Assembly: GCF_041893525.1 (NCBI RefSeq)
Contig: NZ_CP169071.1
Source: Phaeobacter bryozoorum
Lineage (GTDB): Bacteria; Pseudomonadota; Alphaproteobacteria; Rhodobacterales; Rhodobacteraceae
Reading direction: 5' to 3' (one strand)
Length of the DNA: 64,000 nucleotides
The stretch's first letter is position 1, and every line of letters starts with the position of its first letter. Position numbers and translations under genes: made by a program. The notes beneath the pieces were generated by a model. It was given only the letters and a program-made list of their open reading frames with translations, was not told the DNA's origin and searched no databases. Shown here piece by piece: positions 53,797 to 63,078 of this stretch.

Positions 53797-53856
53797 TAGG
53801 TCCGGTTCGGACCAAATGTTTCGCACGCGAAACATTTGGTCAATCATACTGACCTA
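53797..53856. repeat. Composite palindrome, copy 2 (putative partition or recombination site)
   Basis: Outer arms TAGGTC (53797-53802) and GACCTA (53851-53856) enclose a 13-base inverted repeat: ACCAAATGTTTCG (53811-53823), spacer CACG, CGAAACATTTGGT (53828-53840). By my count it differs from copy 1 at 5 of 60 positions and is offset by exactly 5806 bases in the same orientation. It fills the 334-base gap between ugd and the epimerase gene; I see nothing else in that gap. Confidence 0.7.
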
Positions 53857-53972
53857 ATTTAGGGAGAAGTCCTGATCCCGATTTCACAGAAATCGGGAGG
53901 CCTGCGGCGCGAGTATTTGGGGAAAGGTGACAGGTCAGAAGCGCATGTCGCGCCAGATCAACCCTGCCCGGA

Positions 53973-54983
53973 TCAGCCTTGGGTGCCGCTGTAATACTCC
54001 CGGTACCAGGCCACAAACCGCGCGACGCCTTCTGCGACGCTGACCTGCGGTTCATATCCGGTGAGCTGGCTCAGCAATGTGGTATCGGCCCAGGTGGCAG
54101 GCACATCGCCGGGCTGCATGTCCATCAGGTTTTTGCGGGCCGTGATCCCCAGCGCGGTTTCCAGCGCCGCGATATACTCCATCAGCGGCGTGGGTCTGGA
54201 GGCGCCGATATTGACCACCCGGAAGGGGGCGACAGGGCTGAGATTGTCCTGTTCCGAGACCGGCTGATCCCCCGGCACCGCGTCGATCAGCCCGGTGATG
54301 CCCGCAACCAGATCGTCGATATAGGTGAAATCCCGGCTCATCCTGCCGTGATTGTAGACGTCGATCGCCTCACCGGCCTCTATCGCCCTGGTGAATTTGA
54401 ACAGCGCCATATCGGGCCGGCCCCAGGGCCCATAGACGGTGAAAAACCTGAACATCGTGGTCGGCAGCCCGTAGAGATGGGCATAGGAATGCGCCATTGT
54501 CTCGCCGGCCTTCTTGGTGGCGGCATAAAAGGACATCTGATGATCCGCCTGCTGGCGCTCATCAAAGGGCATCTGCGTGTTGGCACCATAGGCCGAGGAG
54601 GTGGAGGCGATCAGCATATGGGCGGGCGGATGGGCGCGGGCGGCCTCCAGCAGTTCAAAGGTGCCGATCAGATTGGCCTCAAGATAATCGCGCGGCGCAT
54701 CGATGGAATGGCGCACCCCGGCCTGGGCGGCGAGATGGATCACCACATCCGGTTTATGGGTGGCAAACAGCCCCATCAGGCGGCCGGGATCTTCCAGCTT
54801 GCCAATGATTGGCGTGAAGCCCGCGTAGTCCGCCAGCCGCGCATGGCGGCGTTTCTTCAGGGTGACGTCGTAATAGGGCGAGAGGCAATCCAGCCCAATG
54901 ACATGCCAGCCTGCGGCGAGCAGCCGGTCTGCAAGGTGATAGCCGATAAAGCCGGCCGATCCGGTGATAAGAGCGGTTTTCAT
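53973..54983 (-). CDS. UDP-glucuronate 4-epimerase (LpsL-like)
   Basis: The start at 54983 has AAGGGG upstream. The 336-residue SDR enzyme has LITGSAGFIGYHLADRLL, the family-typical GLDCLSPYYDVTLKKRR, HLAAQAGVRHSIDAPRDYLE, the STSSAYGANTQMPF serine region and FYAATKKAGETMAHSY with Tyr/Lys, then RFFTVYGPWGRPDMALF. This pattern is characteristic of bacterial UDP-GlcA epimerases that make UDP-galacturonate. Its neighbour ugd makes the substrate, so the pair should give acidic sugars for the polysaccharide. Confidence 0.93.
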   Translation of the reverse strand: MKTALITGSAGFIGYHLADRLLAAGWHVIGLDCLSPYYDVTLKKRRHARLADYAGFTPIIGKLEDPGRLMGLFATHKPDVVIHLAAQAGVRHSIDAPRDYLEANLIGTFELLEAARAHPPAHMLIASTSSAYGANTQMPFDERQQADHQMSFYAATKKAGETMAHSYAHLYGLPTTMFRFFTVYGPWGRPDMALFKFTRAIEAGEAIDVYNHGRMSRDFTYIDDLVAGITGLIDAVPGDQPVSEQDNLSPVAPFRVVNIGASRPTPLMEYIAALETALGITARKNLMDMQPGDVPATWADTTLLSQLTGYEPQVSVAEGVARFVAWYREYYSGTQG

Positions 54984-55137
54984 GCCCCTTAGGTGGCGGC
55001 TTGGGCGCGGGGTGTCAAATGCTTCCTGTGGCGCGGGAAAGCGACCTGTGACCGGCAGGTGAATTGACAGCACGGTCTATTTATGAGCTTTGCGCCCTGA
55101 ACCAGATCCGCCGCCGCCCACAGGAGCCTTTGCCACC

Positions 55138-56178
55138 GTGACTGAACCCCTGATCCCCGAACCCGCGCATCAGGCTGCGGCCGCCGCTGGTGCTACCGCT
55201 GGTGCCGGACGTCTGGTGGCGGTGGTGGTCACCTATAATCGGCTTGCGAAACTCAAGGTGACATTGGCGCGGCTGCTGGAGAGCCCGGGCGCGGAGCTGG
55301 CCGCCCTGGTGGTGGTGGACAATGCCTCTGATGATGGCACCGGCGACTGGCTGGCGACCTGGGGCGCGGATCATTCGCGGGTTGATGTGGTGACCAGTGC
55401 CACCAATCAGGGCGGGGCCGGGGGCTTTGCCCTGGGGATGCAGCGCGCGATGGAGGCCCATACACCAGACTGGCTGGTGGTGATGGATGATGACGGCCGC
55501 CCGGAACCCGGCGGGCTGGCGGCGTTTCACGCCATGGGGCAGAGCGGTGAGCTGGCCCATTGGGACGCGGTGGCGGCGGCGGTCTATTTCCCAAGCGGCG
55601 AGATCTGCGAGATGAACCGCCCCTCGCGCAATCCGTTCTGGAGCCTGGGGCATTTCCTGTCCACCGCGCGCAAAGGGCGCGATGGGTTCCATATTCCGCG
55701 CAGCGCCTATGACGGCGGGCTGAGCGCGATTGATGTGACGTCTTTTGTGGGGTTTTTCATCTCGGCGGCGGCGGTGCGGCGGGTGGGCTACCCGGATCCG
55801 GACCTGTTCATCTATGGTGATGATGCGCTTTATACGCTGGGGCTCAGTGCGGCGGGCGGGCGCATCTGCTTTGCCGCGGATGTGCGGTTCGAGCATGATT
55901 TCTCCACCTTCAGCAATGGCGACAGCGGCCAGCGCTTTCGCCCGCTGTGGAAGGTCTATTACCACCACCGCAATCTGCTGCTGCTTTATCGGCAGGCGGC
56001 GGGCTGGCTGTTCTGGCCGGTGCTGCTGCTGATCCTGCCGAAATGGATCCTGAAAGTGCGTCATCACCCCGGCGTGCGCCGCGCCTATCTGCGGCTCACC
56101 TGGCTGGCGGTGCGCGACGGGCTGCTGCGGCGTCTGGGGCGCCGCCATGCCGCGGTGCTGGCAGAGGCTCGCGAATAA
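55138..56178 (+). CDS. Family 2 glycosyltransferase, galactofuranosyltransferase-like (GlfT)
   Basis: I start at GTG 55138, preceded by AGGAG; an earlier TTG is possible. The 346-residue protein has a GT-A fold: VAVVVTYNRLAKLKVTLARLL, VVVDNASDDGTGDWL, TNQGGAGGFALGMQ and the donor-site MDDDGRPEPGG, which are typical of GlfT-type enzymes. The extended C-terminal part includes VRFEHDFSTFSNG and YYHHRNLLLLYRQA. A glf gene for UDP-galactofuranose lies at 59475 and a second enzyme of this kind at 62075. It probably adds galactofuranose to a surface glycan; the linkage is unknown. It lies divergent from the UDP-galacturonate epimerase. Confidence 0.88.
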   Translation: MTEPLIPEPAHQAAAAAGATAGAGRLVAVVVTYNRLAKLKVTLARLLESPGAELAALVVVDNASDDGTGDWLATWGADHSRVDVVTSATNQGGAGGFALGMQRAMEAHTPDWLVVMDDDGRPEPGGLAAFHAMGQSGELAHWDAVAAAVYFPSGEICEMNRPSRNPFWSLGHFLSTARKGRDGFHIPRSAYDGGLSAIDVTSFVGFFISAAAVRRVGYPDPDLFIYGDDALYTLGLSAAGGRICFAADVRFEHDFSTFSNGDSGQRFRPLWKVYYHHRNLLLLYRQAAGWLFWPVLLLILPKWILKVRHHPGVRRAYLRLTWLAVRDGLLRRLGRRHAAVLAEARE

Positions 56179-56190
56179 ATAAGGCGCAGA

Positions 56191-57100
56191 TCAGCGGTTC
56201 AGGATCACCCGGTGATAGCGGCGCATCAGGGTCAGGCCCAGGGCGGTCAGTGTCATACCGATCAGCAGCACATAGGCATGGCTGACGTAATCGGCATTAT
56301 AGGTGGGATAAAATCCGGTGCGCATCAGCCCGATGATATGCAGAAGCGGATTATACCACAGAATGTCCTGTGCCACCGGCGGCAGGTCCTCGTAGATATA
56401 GATCACGCCGGAGGCCAGGAACAGCGGCCGGGTGATGATCGACCAGGCCACATCCCACAGGGGGAACAGCCCCATCAGCACCGCATTCATGCAGCCGACC
56501 CCCAGCCCGAGGATCATGGCGAGGGCGATGGCTTCGACCAGGGGGGGCAGGTCGATGGCGGTGCGGCTGTCGATCACCGCGAGGATACCGGTCATCAGCA
56601 GGGTGGTGATGACAATGCTGGTCAGGCTGTTCAGCACAAACCGTGCCAGGATCGCATCCAGCCAGGTGACAGCGGGGTATCGCAGCAGGGGGCGGGAATA
56701 GGCAAGCGCCCGCGCAACGGTGCCGGAGAGAGTTCTGATACAGGTTAAATGGCAGGAATCCGGTTGCGTAAAACAGCAGGAAACTGGTGCCGAGCGACGG
56801 CGTGCGGATCACCAGCGAGAAGCCCAGCGACAGGAACAGGATCGCGGCCAGGGGCTCCAGGATCCCCCAGAGATAGCCACCGGGGGTGCGCCCGTAGCGG
56901 GTCGACATCTCGCGCAGCACCAGCGCGGCCACGGTGCGCAGCGTCGCCATGCTGCGGCGGTGGCGGCGATGCGGATTGGCGGCGGGGCTGGTGGGGATCT
57001 GGGCCGGCGTCTGGGCGGGAGCCTGTGCCGTAACCTGTGTCTTTGGCGGGCTTAACGGACGGGGCTGAGCCGGGGGCGCAGAAGAAGACAGGCTGGCCAT
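56191..57100 (-). pseudogene. KpsM/Wzm-type polysaccharide ABC permease, frameshifted
   Basis: The N-terminal part (from about 57100) has a Pro/Ala-rich cytoplasmic lead then LRTVAALVLREMSTRYGRTPGGYLWGILEPL, the standard ABC-2 permease opening, followed by LGTSFLLFYATGFLPFNLYQ. After LYQN, at about 56733, the frame changes; the other frame continues with LSGTVARALAYSRPLLRYPAV and runs to the normal end (YHRVILNR). The gene is 910 bases, one too many. The site lies in a short CT repeat (actctctcc), so loss of one CT unit or gain of one base would explain it. Everything else is intact and the partner ATPase and KpsE-like genes are nearby. A sequence error is a real possibility. Confidence 0.88.
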
Positions 57101-57216
57101 GAACACCCCATGAATACCCATTGTGAAACGCGGATCGCGAACGGTATTATGAGAGAAACAAAAGACAATGACAAACGGCTTGGGGCAGGGTGCTTTTGGG
57201 CCGGGACAGGTTGATC

Positions 57217-58641
57217 ATGACACAGACGCCCCCGTCGGCCCTGGCCGGACGCCCCGCCTCAGAAGAGGCGACATCAGAGGAGGCGGCTGCGGCAGATACC
57301 GCAGCAAGCACAGCAACCGGTACACCCGCTGCCTCTCCTGCTGCCACAGCATCGGCCCCGGATGCGGCAGAGGCCGCAGCCCCTGTCCAGCGGGTGCCGG
57401 ATCCGGTCAAACAGCTGAAACGGGTACGGCGCAAGGCGCGCAAGGCCGAGGCCGCCGTGGCCGAGCTGGAGGCGCGTATCGCCGAGGCCGAGCAGCGCCC
57501 GGCCTATCCGCTGGCACGGCCTGCCAGCATGAAAAAACGCCACTGGGGGCTGGTGATCAGCTTTGTGGCCTTGGTGCTGGCGCCGCTCCTGGCGGTGATG
57601 ATCTATCTCTGGACCTTTGCCGAGGATCAATATGCCTCCACCGCAGGCTTTACCGTGCGCAGCCAGGAAAGCAGCGGCGCCAATGATCTTCTGGGCGGGC
57701 TGGCGCAATTTACCGGCAACAGCAGCGCCTCGGACAGCGACATCCTCTATGAATTCATCCAGAGCCAGGAAATGGTGGCCGCGGTCGATGCGGCGGTGGA
57801 CCTGCAGGGGCATTACAGTGCGCTCTGGCCGCGCGACTGGGCCTTTGCGCTCTGGCCGGAGGCGACGATCGAGGATCTGACCTGGTACTGGCAGCGCATT
57901 GTCGGGATCTCCTTTGACAGCGGCTCGGGGCTCATTGAGGTGCAGGCGCTGGCCTTTGACGCAGAAATTGCGCAGGCGATCACAAAAGCCATCGTCGCCG
58001 AGAGCCAGACCCGGATCAATGCGCTCAATGAACAGGCGCGCGCCGATGCGATGCGCTATGCCCGCGCCGATCTGGACGAGGCGCTGGAGCGGCTGAAGGC
58101 CGCGCGCCAGTTGCTGACCCAATTCCGCACCCGCACCCGGATCGTCGATCCCGAGGCCGATATCCAGGGCCGTATGGGGGTGATGAACAACCTTCAGCAG
58201 CAGCTGGCCGAGGCGCTGATCCAATATGATCTTCTGCGGGGCACGGTCAGCGAGGCGGATCCGCGGCTGACCAAGGCGCAGCAGCATATCGACGTCATTC
58301 GCGACCGCATCAATATCGAACGGCAGACCTTTACCTCTGACAATACCGACACCGGTGGTGTCGGTGAGGATTACCCGTCGCTGATTGCCGAATTCGAACG
58401 GCTGACGGTGGATCGCGAATATGCCGAGGAAAGCTACCGTGCCGCGCTGACGGCGCTGGAGGTGGCGCGCGATGATGCCGCCCGCCAGAGCCGCTATCTG
58501 GCGACCTATATCAACCCCACCCGTGCCACGGAGCCGGAATACCCGCGCCGCGCCGTGCTGGCGGCCCTGGCCGGGCTGTTCCTGCTGCTGACCTGGTCGA
58601 TTCTGGCGCTGATCTATTATTCGATCCGCGACCGCAGCTGA
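57217..58641 (+). CDS. Capsule polysaccharide export inner-membrane protein, KpsE/BexC family
   Basis: The ATG at 57217 follows ACAGG. The 474-residue protein has a low-complexity Ala/Thr/Pro N-terminus (about 1-60), a short charged helix (KQLKRVRRKARKAEAAVAELE), a first membrane segment (about 113-130, ISFVALVLAPLLAVMIYLW), a periplasmic domain with AEDQYASTAGFTVRSQESS and a long coiled coil (about 265-400), and a C-terminal membrane segment (about 448-468). This is the polysaccharide co-polymerase-3 layout. It is divergent from the permease and followed by the ATPase, so the three make an ABC capsule exporter. KpsC/KpsS lipid-linker genes are absent here. Confidence 0.93.
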   Translation: MTQTPPSALAGRPASEEATSEEAAAADTAASTATGTPAASPAATASAPDAAEAAAPVQRVPDPVKQLKRVRRKARKAEAAVAELEARIAEAEQRPAYPLARPASMKKRHWGLVISFVALVLAPLLAVMIYLWTFAEDQYASTAGFTVRSQESSGANDLLGGLAQFTGNSSASDSDILYEFIQSQEMVAAVDAAVDLQGHYSALWPRDWAFALWPEATIEDLTWYWQRIVGISFDSGSGLIEVQALAFDAEIAQAITKAIVAESQTRINALNEQARADAMRYARADLDEALERLKAARQLLTQFRTRTRIVDPEADIQGRMGVMNNLQQQLAEALIQYDLLRGTVSEADPRLTKAQQHIDVIRDRINIERQTFTSDNTDTGGVGEDYPSLIAEFERLTVDREYAEESYRAALTALEVARDDAARQSRYLATYINPTRATEPEYPRRAVLAALAGLFLLLTWSILALIYYSIRDRS

Positions 58642-58658
58642 GGCGAGAGGGCAGGGCA

Positions 58659-59315
58659 GTGATCCGGTTTGAAAATCTGACCAAGAGCTTCTGGCTCAAG
58701 GGGGAGCGGCGGGTTGTCATCGACAATCTGAACCTGACGCTGCCGACGGGCCGGTCGCTGGCGCTTCTGGGGCGCAACGGGGCGGGCAAATCCACCCTGC
58801 TGCAGCTGGTGGCGGGCACCATGCGCCCGGATCATGGCGAGATCATCTCCGATGGGTCGATCTCCTGGCCGGTGGGGCTGGCGGCGTCGTTTCATGGCGA
58901 TCTGAGCGGGGCGGAGAACGTCCGTTTCATCGCCCGGATCTATGGGGTCGATACCGATGATCTGGTGGCATTTGTCGAGGATTTTGCCGAATTGGGCAAA
59001 TTCTACCATATGCCGATGCGCAGCTATTCCTCGGGGATGCGGGCGCGGCTGACCTTTGGTGCGTCTATGGGGATCAAATTCGACACCTATCTGGTGGATG
59101 AGGTGACGGCGGTGGGCGATGCCGCCTTCAAGCGCAAGAGCCGCGATATCTTTACCGACCGGATGCGCCACTCCAGCGCCATTCTGGTCAATCATTCGAT
59201 GCGCCAGCTGCGCCAGTTCTGCAATGCGGGGCTGGTTCTGGACAATGGTCGGCTGCGCTATTTCAGCGATCTGGATGAGGCCATTGCCGAGCATCACCGC
59301 CTGATGGCGGTCTGA
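58659..59315 (+). CDS. Polysaccharide export ABC ATPase, KpsT/Wzt short form
   Basis: Translation starts at GTG 58659 with GCAGGG upstream. The 218-residue ATPase has Walker A LLGRNGAGKSTLLQLV, a signature region SSGMRARLTFGASMG in place of the usual LSGGQ, and Walker B-like YLVDEVTAVGDAAFKRK, which are hallmarks of the KpsT/RfbE class. RYSD-like C-terminal sugar-binding domains are absent, so export probably does not depend on terminal glycan modification. It follows the KpsE-like gene by 17 bases. Confidence 0.94.
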   Translation: MIRFENLTKSFWLKGERRVVIDNLNLTLPTGRSLALLGRNGAGKSTLLQLVAGTMRPDHGEIISDGSISWPVGLAASFHGDLSGAENVRFIARIYGVDTDDLVAFVEDFAELGKFYHMPMRSYSSGMRARLTFGASMGIKFDTYLVDEVTAVGDAAFKRKSRDIFTDRMRHSSAILVNHSMRQLRQFCNAGLVLDNGRLRYFSDLDEAIAEHHRLMAV

Positions 59316-59474
59316 TGGCGGTCTGGCGGCGCTGCCCGATCTGCGGTTATGTCGTCGCAATATTCTGAAACAAAAGGGAAATGCGGCTCTTCGCCTGTGC
59401 GGAAACCGAACCTTGTGTGCCTCTGGATTGTTTGACAAAAAGGGCAGGGGACGCAAACAGGACGGGGTGCCGGG

Positions 59475-60638
59475 GTGAATATACTGATGGTGGGCGCAGG
59501 GCTTTCGGGCGCTGTGATCGGACGGCATCTGGCCGAGGCAGGCCACAGGATCACGGTCATGGACAGCCGCAGCCATATCGGCGGCAATTGCCATACCGAG
59601 CGCGACGCCGAGACCGGCGTCATGGTACATGTCTACGGGCCGCATATCTTTCACACCGATGACGGCGAGGTCTGGGACTATGTGAACCGTTTCGCGCGTT
59701 TCCTGCCCTATAAGAACCGGGTGAAGACCACCAGCCTGGACCCCGAGGGGCGGCGCGGCGTGTTCTCGCTGCCGGTGAACCTGCATACGATCAACCAGTT
59801 CTTCGGCAAGACCCTGCGCCCCGAAGAGGCGCATGATTTCATCACCGAAGAACAGGCCGATACCTCCATCATCGATCCGCAGACCTTTGAGGAACAGGCG
59901 CTGCGCTTTGTCGGGCGCGATCTTTATGAGGCGTTTTTCAAGGGCTATACGATCAAGCAATGGGGCGTGGCGCCAAGCGCGCTGCCGGCCTCGATCCTGA
60001 AGCGGCTGCCGGTGCGGTTCAACTACGACGACAATTACTTCTTCCACAGATATCAGGGCATGCCGGAGGACGGCTATACCGCGATGATCGCCAAAATCCT
60101 CGATCATCCGGGCATAACGGTCAAGTTAGAGACTGTTTTTGATCAGTCCCAGGCGGCAGATTTTGACCATGTGTTCTACTCCGGGCCGCTGGATGGGTAT
60201 TTCGACTACCAGCTGGGGCGGCTTGGCTACCGGACGCTGGATTTCGAACGCTTCACCCATCAGGGCGATTATCAGGGCTGCGCGGTGATGAACTACGGCG
60301 AGGAAGAGGTGCCCTATACCCGCATCACCGAGCACAAGCATTTCGCCCCCTGGGAAAGCCACGACGGCTCGGTCTGCTACCGCGAATATTCCCGCGCCGC
60401 AGAGCCCGAGGACATCCCCTATTACCCGATCCGCCAGGTCGAGGAGAAGGCGCTGCTGGGCGATTATGTGGCGCTGGCGGAACAGGCCCAAGGGGTGACC
60501 TTTGTCGGCCGTCTGGGCACCTATCGCTATCTCGATATGGATGTGACCATCCGCGAGGCGCTGGACACCGCCCGCGGGTTCCTGGCGGCTGAGGCGCAGA
60601 ACGCCCGGGTGCCTGCGTTCTTCGTGGCGCCGCTCTGA
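59475..60638 (+). CDS. glf: UDP-galactopyranose mutase
   Basis: This flavoenzyme converts UDP-galactopyranose to UDP-galactofuranose. The start is GTG 59475. The 387-residue protein opens with the FAD motif ILMVGAGLSGAVIGRHLAE and has RSHIGGNCHTERD, HVYGPHIFHTDDGEVWDYVNRF, FFKGYTIKQWG and the C-terminal RLGTYRYLDMDVTIREAL, all typical of bacterial Glf. It is flanked by capsule-export genes and GlfT-like glycosyltransferases, which strongly implies a galactofuranose-containing polymer. The 159-base gap upstream holds no gene. Confidence 0.97.
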   Translation: MNILMVGAGLSGAVIGRHLAEAGHRITVMDSRSHIGGNCHTERDAETGVMVHVYGPHIFHTDDGEVWDYVNRFARFLPYKNRVKTTSLDPEGRRGVFSLPVNLHTINQFFGKTLRPEEAHDFITEEQADTSIIDPQTFEEQALRFVGRDLYEAFFKGYTIKQWGVAPSALPASILKRLPVRFNYDDNYFFHRYQGMPEDGYTAMIAKILDHPGITVKLETVFDQSQAADFDHVFYSGPLDGYFDYQLGRLGYRTLDFERFTHQGDYQGCAVMNYGEEEVPYTRITEHKHFAPWESHDGSVCYREYSRAAEPEDIPYYPIRQVEEKALLGDYVALAEQAQGVTFVGRLGTYRYLDMDVTIREALDTARGFLAAEAQNARVPAFFVAPL

Positions 60639-60770
60639 GCGGATCGGAGCGGATGTGACAGGCGGATGGGACAGGGCGGGCCGCTGCCGGGGCGGCGGCT
60701 TGGTCTGGACCCGTGCCGGATGTTAGAGTAGGGCTTGGGCGCTGGAAAACAAGGCTGATGCAGAAACGAG

Positions 60771-62078
60771 ATGGAGCCGATGAGCGACAAGACCGGAGCC
60801 AGACCCAAGACGCTTGTGATTCACATCGGCGACCACAAGACCGGGACCACCACCATTCAGAACGCGCTGGCTGTTGGCAGCATTCAGCTGCATGACGCCA
60901 AGCTGCTGTACCCGGCCAAGCTCAACCATAATTACCTGACCGGGTTCATCACCAGCTATCGCAAGGGCACCCCCCTGCCCAAGCATCTTGAGGATCGCGA
61001 TGGTCTGGAAGAGGTGGCGGCCCAGATTGCGGCCTCGGATGCGGATTATGCGGTGCTGTCCGCCGAGGCCTTTGAAAACATCCCGGCACCGGAATTCCAC
61101 GATCTGGTCGAGACCTTCTTTCGCGGCTGCGCCGATCGTATCCATATCGTGGCCTATGTGCGCCCCCATGCGCAGCGGATCCTGTCGAGCTATGCCGAGC
61201 AGATCAAGATCGGCTGGTATCGCGACAGCATGCAGGACTTCTTTGACCACAATCTGCAAAATGGCCGGTTCCATTACGCGCCGCGCTTTGCCCAGTGGCG
61301 GGCGCTGTTCGGCGATGAGTTCACCCTGCGCCCGATGATCCGCAAGGAGCTGAAAAACGGTTCGGTACTGGATGATTTCGCCGAGGTGGCCTTTGACGGG
61401 CGGCCCTGCACGGTGGAGGAATTCGAGCCTGAAAACCAGGCCATGACCGTGCGCGAGCTGGCGCTGATGTATTTCCTGCAGGGCCAGTTCCAGGAGCAGG
61501 ACCCCTGGCTGCGCCATACGCTGGGCTGGGAATTGTCGCGCCAGCTGGACCGTTCGCGCAGCGAGAGCGAGGCCAAGGTGCGCAAACTGGTGATGGCGCG
61601 GGATCTGGCCGAGGCCGCCACCGCCGCCTACCGCAGCGATGCCGAGATCATGGATCGCGAATTCTTTGGCGGCCGGCCGCTCCTGCGGAACGCGCTGCGC
61701 GACATGGAAAAACAATCCGCCCCGCGTGCGCCCTCGCTGGATCCGAGTCAGTTCTTCAGCCCCGAACATCTGCGCAATCTGACCGTCATGGCCAAGATCA
61801 TCGAAGGTATGCTGGAACGGCAGGGCAAATGGCCCTCCTATTTCCACAGCCACCGGATCAAGGATATTGAGCGGCACAAGAATGCGCGTCTGGGGCTGGA
61901 TGAAAATGGCGATCCGCTGGACCCCGAGGCGGAGATGCCGACCGTATCCGAGACCGCAGCGCCGCCCGCCACACAGAGCGCCGCCACCACATCTGACAGG
62001 CCGGCCCAGACACCACCGCCCGCCCGCGCCCTTGCACATGCCGCAGCCGCGGCTGCGCCACAGAAGGATCAGCCATGA
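60771..62078 (+). CDS. Sulfotransferase-like protein (P-loop PAPS-binding family)
   Basis: The 435-residue protein has a 5'-phosphosulfate-binding motif near its start, LVIHIGDHKTGTTTIQNAL, and a downstream segment VAYVRPHAQRILSSYAEQIK that resembles the 3'-phosphate-binding R-x-P...S region. The core is followed by helical sequence and a disordered Pro/Ala/Thr tail (about 390-435). The start could be 60771 or 60780; neither has an ideal ribosome site. It overlaps the GT2 gene by four bases. Sulfation of a surface glycan fits a marine bacterium, but the substrate is unknown. Confidence 0.8.
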   Translation: MEPMSDKTGARPKTLVIHIGDHKTGTTTIQNALAVGSIQLHDAKLLYPAKLNHNYLTGFITSYRKGTPLPKHLEDRDGLEEVAAQIAASDADYAVLSAEAFENIPAPEFHDLVETFFRGCADRIHIVAYVRPHAQRILSSYAEQIKIGWYRDSMQDFFDHNLQNGRFHYAPRFAQWRALFGDEFTLRPMIRKELKNGSVLDDFAEVAFDGRPCTVEEFEPENQAMTVRELALMYFLQGQFQEQDPWLRHTLGWELSRQLDRSRSESEAKVRKLVMARDLAEAATAAYRSDAEIMDREFFGGRPLLRNALRDMEKQSAPRAPSLDPSQFFSPEHLRNLTVMAKIIEGMLERQGKWPSYFHSHRIKDIERHKNARLGLDENGDPLDPEAEMPTVSETAAPPATQSAATTSDRPAQTPPPARALAHAAAAAAPQKDQP

Positions 62079-62992
62079 ATATCCGTTCCTCCCTTGCCGC
62101 GGTCATCGTGACCTATAACCGGCTGGACAAGCTGAAGCGCGTGATCGCCGCCCTGCAGGCACAGACCTGCCTTCCGGAACGGGTCTTTGTGATCGACAAT
62201 GCCTCCACCGATGAAACCGGCAGCTGGCTGAGCCAGCTGCAGAAGGACGACCCCCGGTTTCAGCATGTGCGCCTGCCGGAAAACATCGGCGGCGCCGGTG
62301 GCTTTTACGAGGGCGCGCGGGTGGCCTATGAGGAAGGTTATGATTTCATCTGGTTCAGCGATGACGACGCCTATCCCGAGCCCAATGCCATTGAACTGCT
62401 GCTGACCGGCATCAAGGATTTCGAGGCGCGGTTCACCTGGCGGCCGTCTTTTGCCTGTTCGGCGGTGAAATGGACCAATGGCGATCTCTGCGAGATGAAC
62501 ACGCCCTCAACGGTCTGGGACTGGCCGCGGTTCTACAGCCCCGAGACGCCCTATTTCCTGGTCGGCTCCTGCTCCTTTGTCTCGGTGCTGGTGCCGCGTT
62601 GGGCGATCCAGAAACATGGCTTTCCGATCAAGGAATATTTCATCTGGTACGATGACGCCGAATACACCCAGCGTATCGCCAAATCTTATCCCGGTATCTA
62701 CTGCCCTAACAGCGTGGTGGTCCATGATGTGCCGGAAAACAAGGGCGTGAACTATTCGCTGGTGAACCAGGCCAATATCTGGAAATTCCGCTATGGTGCG
62801 CGCAATGAGGCCTCGTTCCGCCGCCGCGAACAGGGCTGGGCCGGGGTGGCGGTCTTTGCCCGCGGGGTGCGGCGGCAGATGCGCCAGGGCAATGTGGAGA
62901 AATCGCTGCGCCGTGAGGTCTACAAGGCGATCTGGCAGGGCTGCTCCTTCAACCCGCCGATCATCCGCCCCGACCCCGATACCGGCGTCTGA
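62075..62992 (+). CDS. Family 2 glycosyltransferase, galactofuranosyltransferase-like
   Basis: This 305-residue protein has AAVIVTYNRLDKLKRVIAAL, VIDNASTDETGSWL, ENIGGAGGFYEGARVAYEEG and the donor-site WFSDDDAYPEPNA, similar to the enzyme at 55138 but shorter. Later conserved parts include WYDDAEYTQRIAKSYPGIY and VVHDVPENKGVNYS. The stop of the sulfotransferase-like gene overlaps its ATG. The pair of GlfT-like enzymes could add alternating galactofuranose linkages, as GlfT1/GlfT2 do in actinobacteria; this is inferred. Confidence 0.88.
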   Translation: MNIRSSLAAVIVTYNRLDKLKRVIAALQAQTCLPERVFVIDNASTDETGSWLSQLQKDDPRFQHVRLPENIGGAGGFYEGARVAYEEGYDFIWFSDDDAYPEPNAIELLLTGIKDFEARFTWRPSFACSAVKWTNGDLCEMNTPSTVWDWPRFYSPETPYFLVGSCSFVSVLVPRWAIQKHGFPIKEYFIWYDDAEYTQRIAKSYPGIYCPNSVVVHDVPENKGVNYSLVNQANIWKFRYGARNEASFRRREQGWAGVAVFARGVRRQMRQGNVEKSLRREVYKAIWQGCSFNPPIIRPDPDTGV

Positions 62993-63078
62993 GACGAGAT
63001 CTGCCCGCAAAACCACCCGCAGCGCCGGATCCGCCGGACAGATGTATCACAGATCAAAAGGACAGGCAGGGAGCCCCC

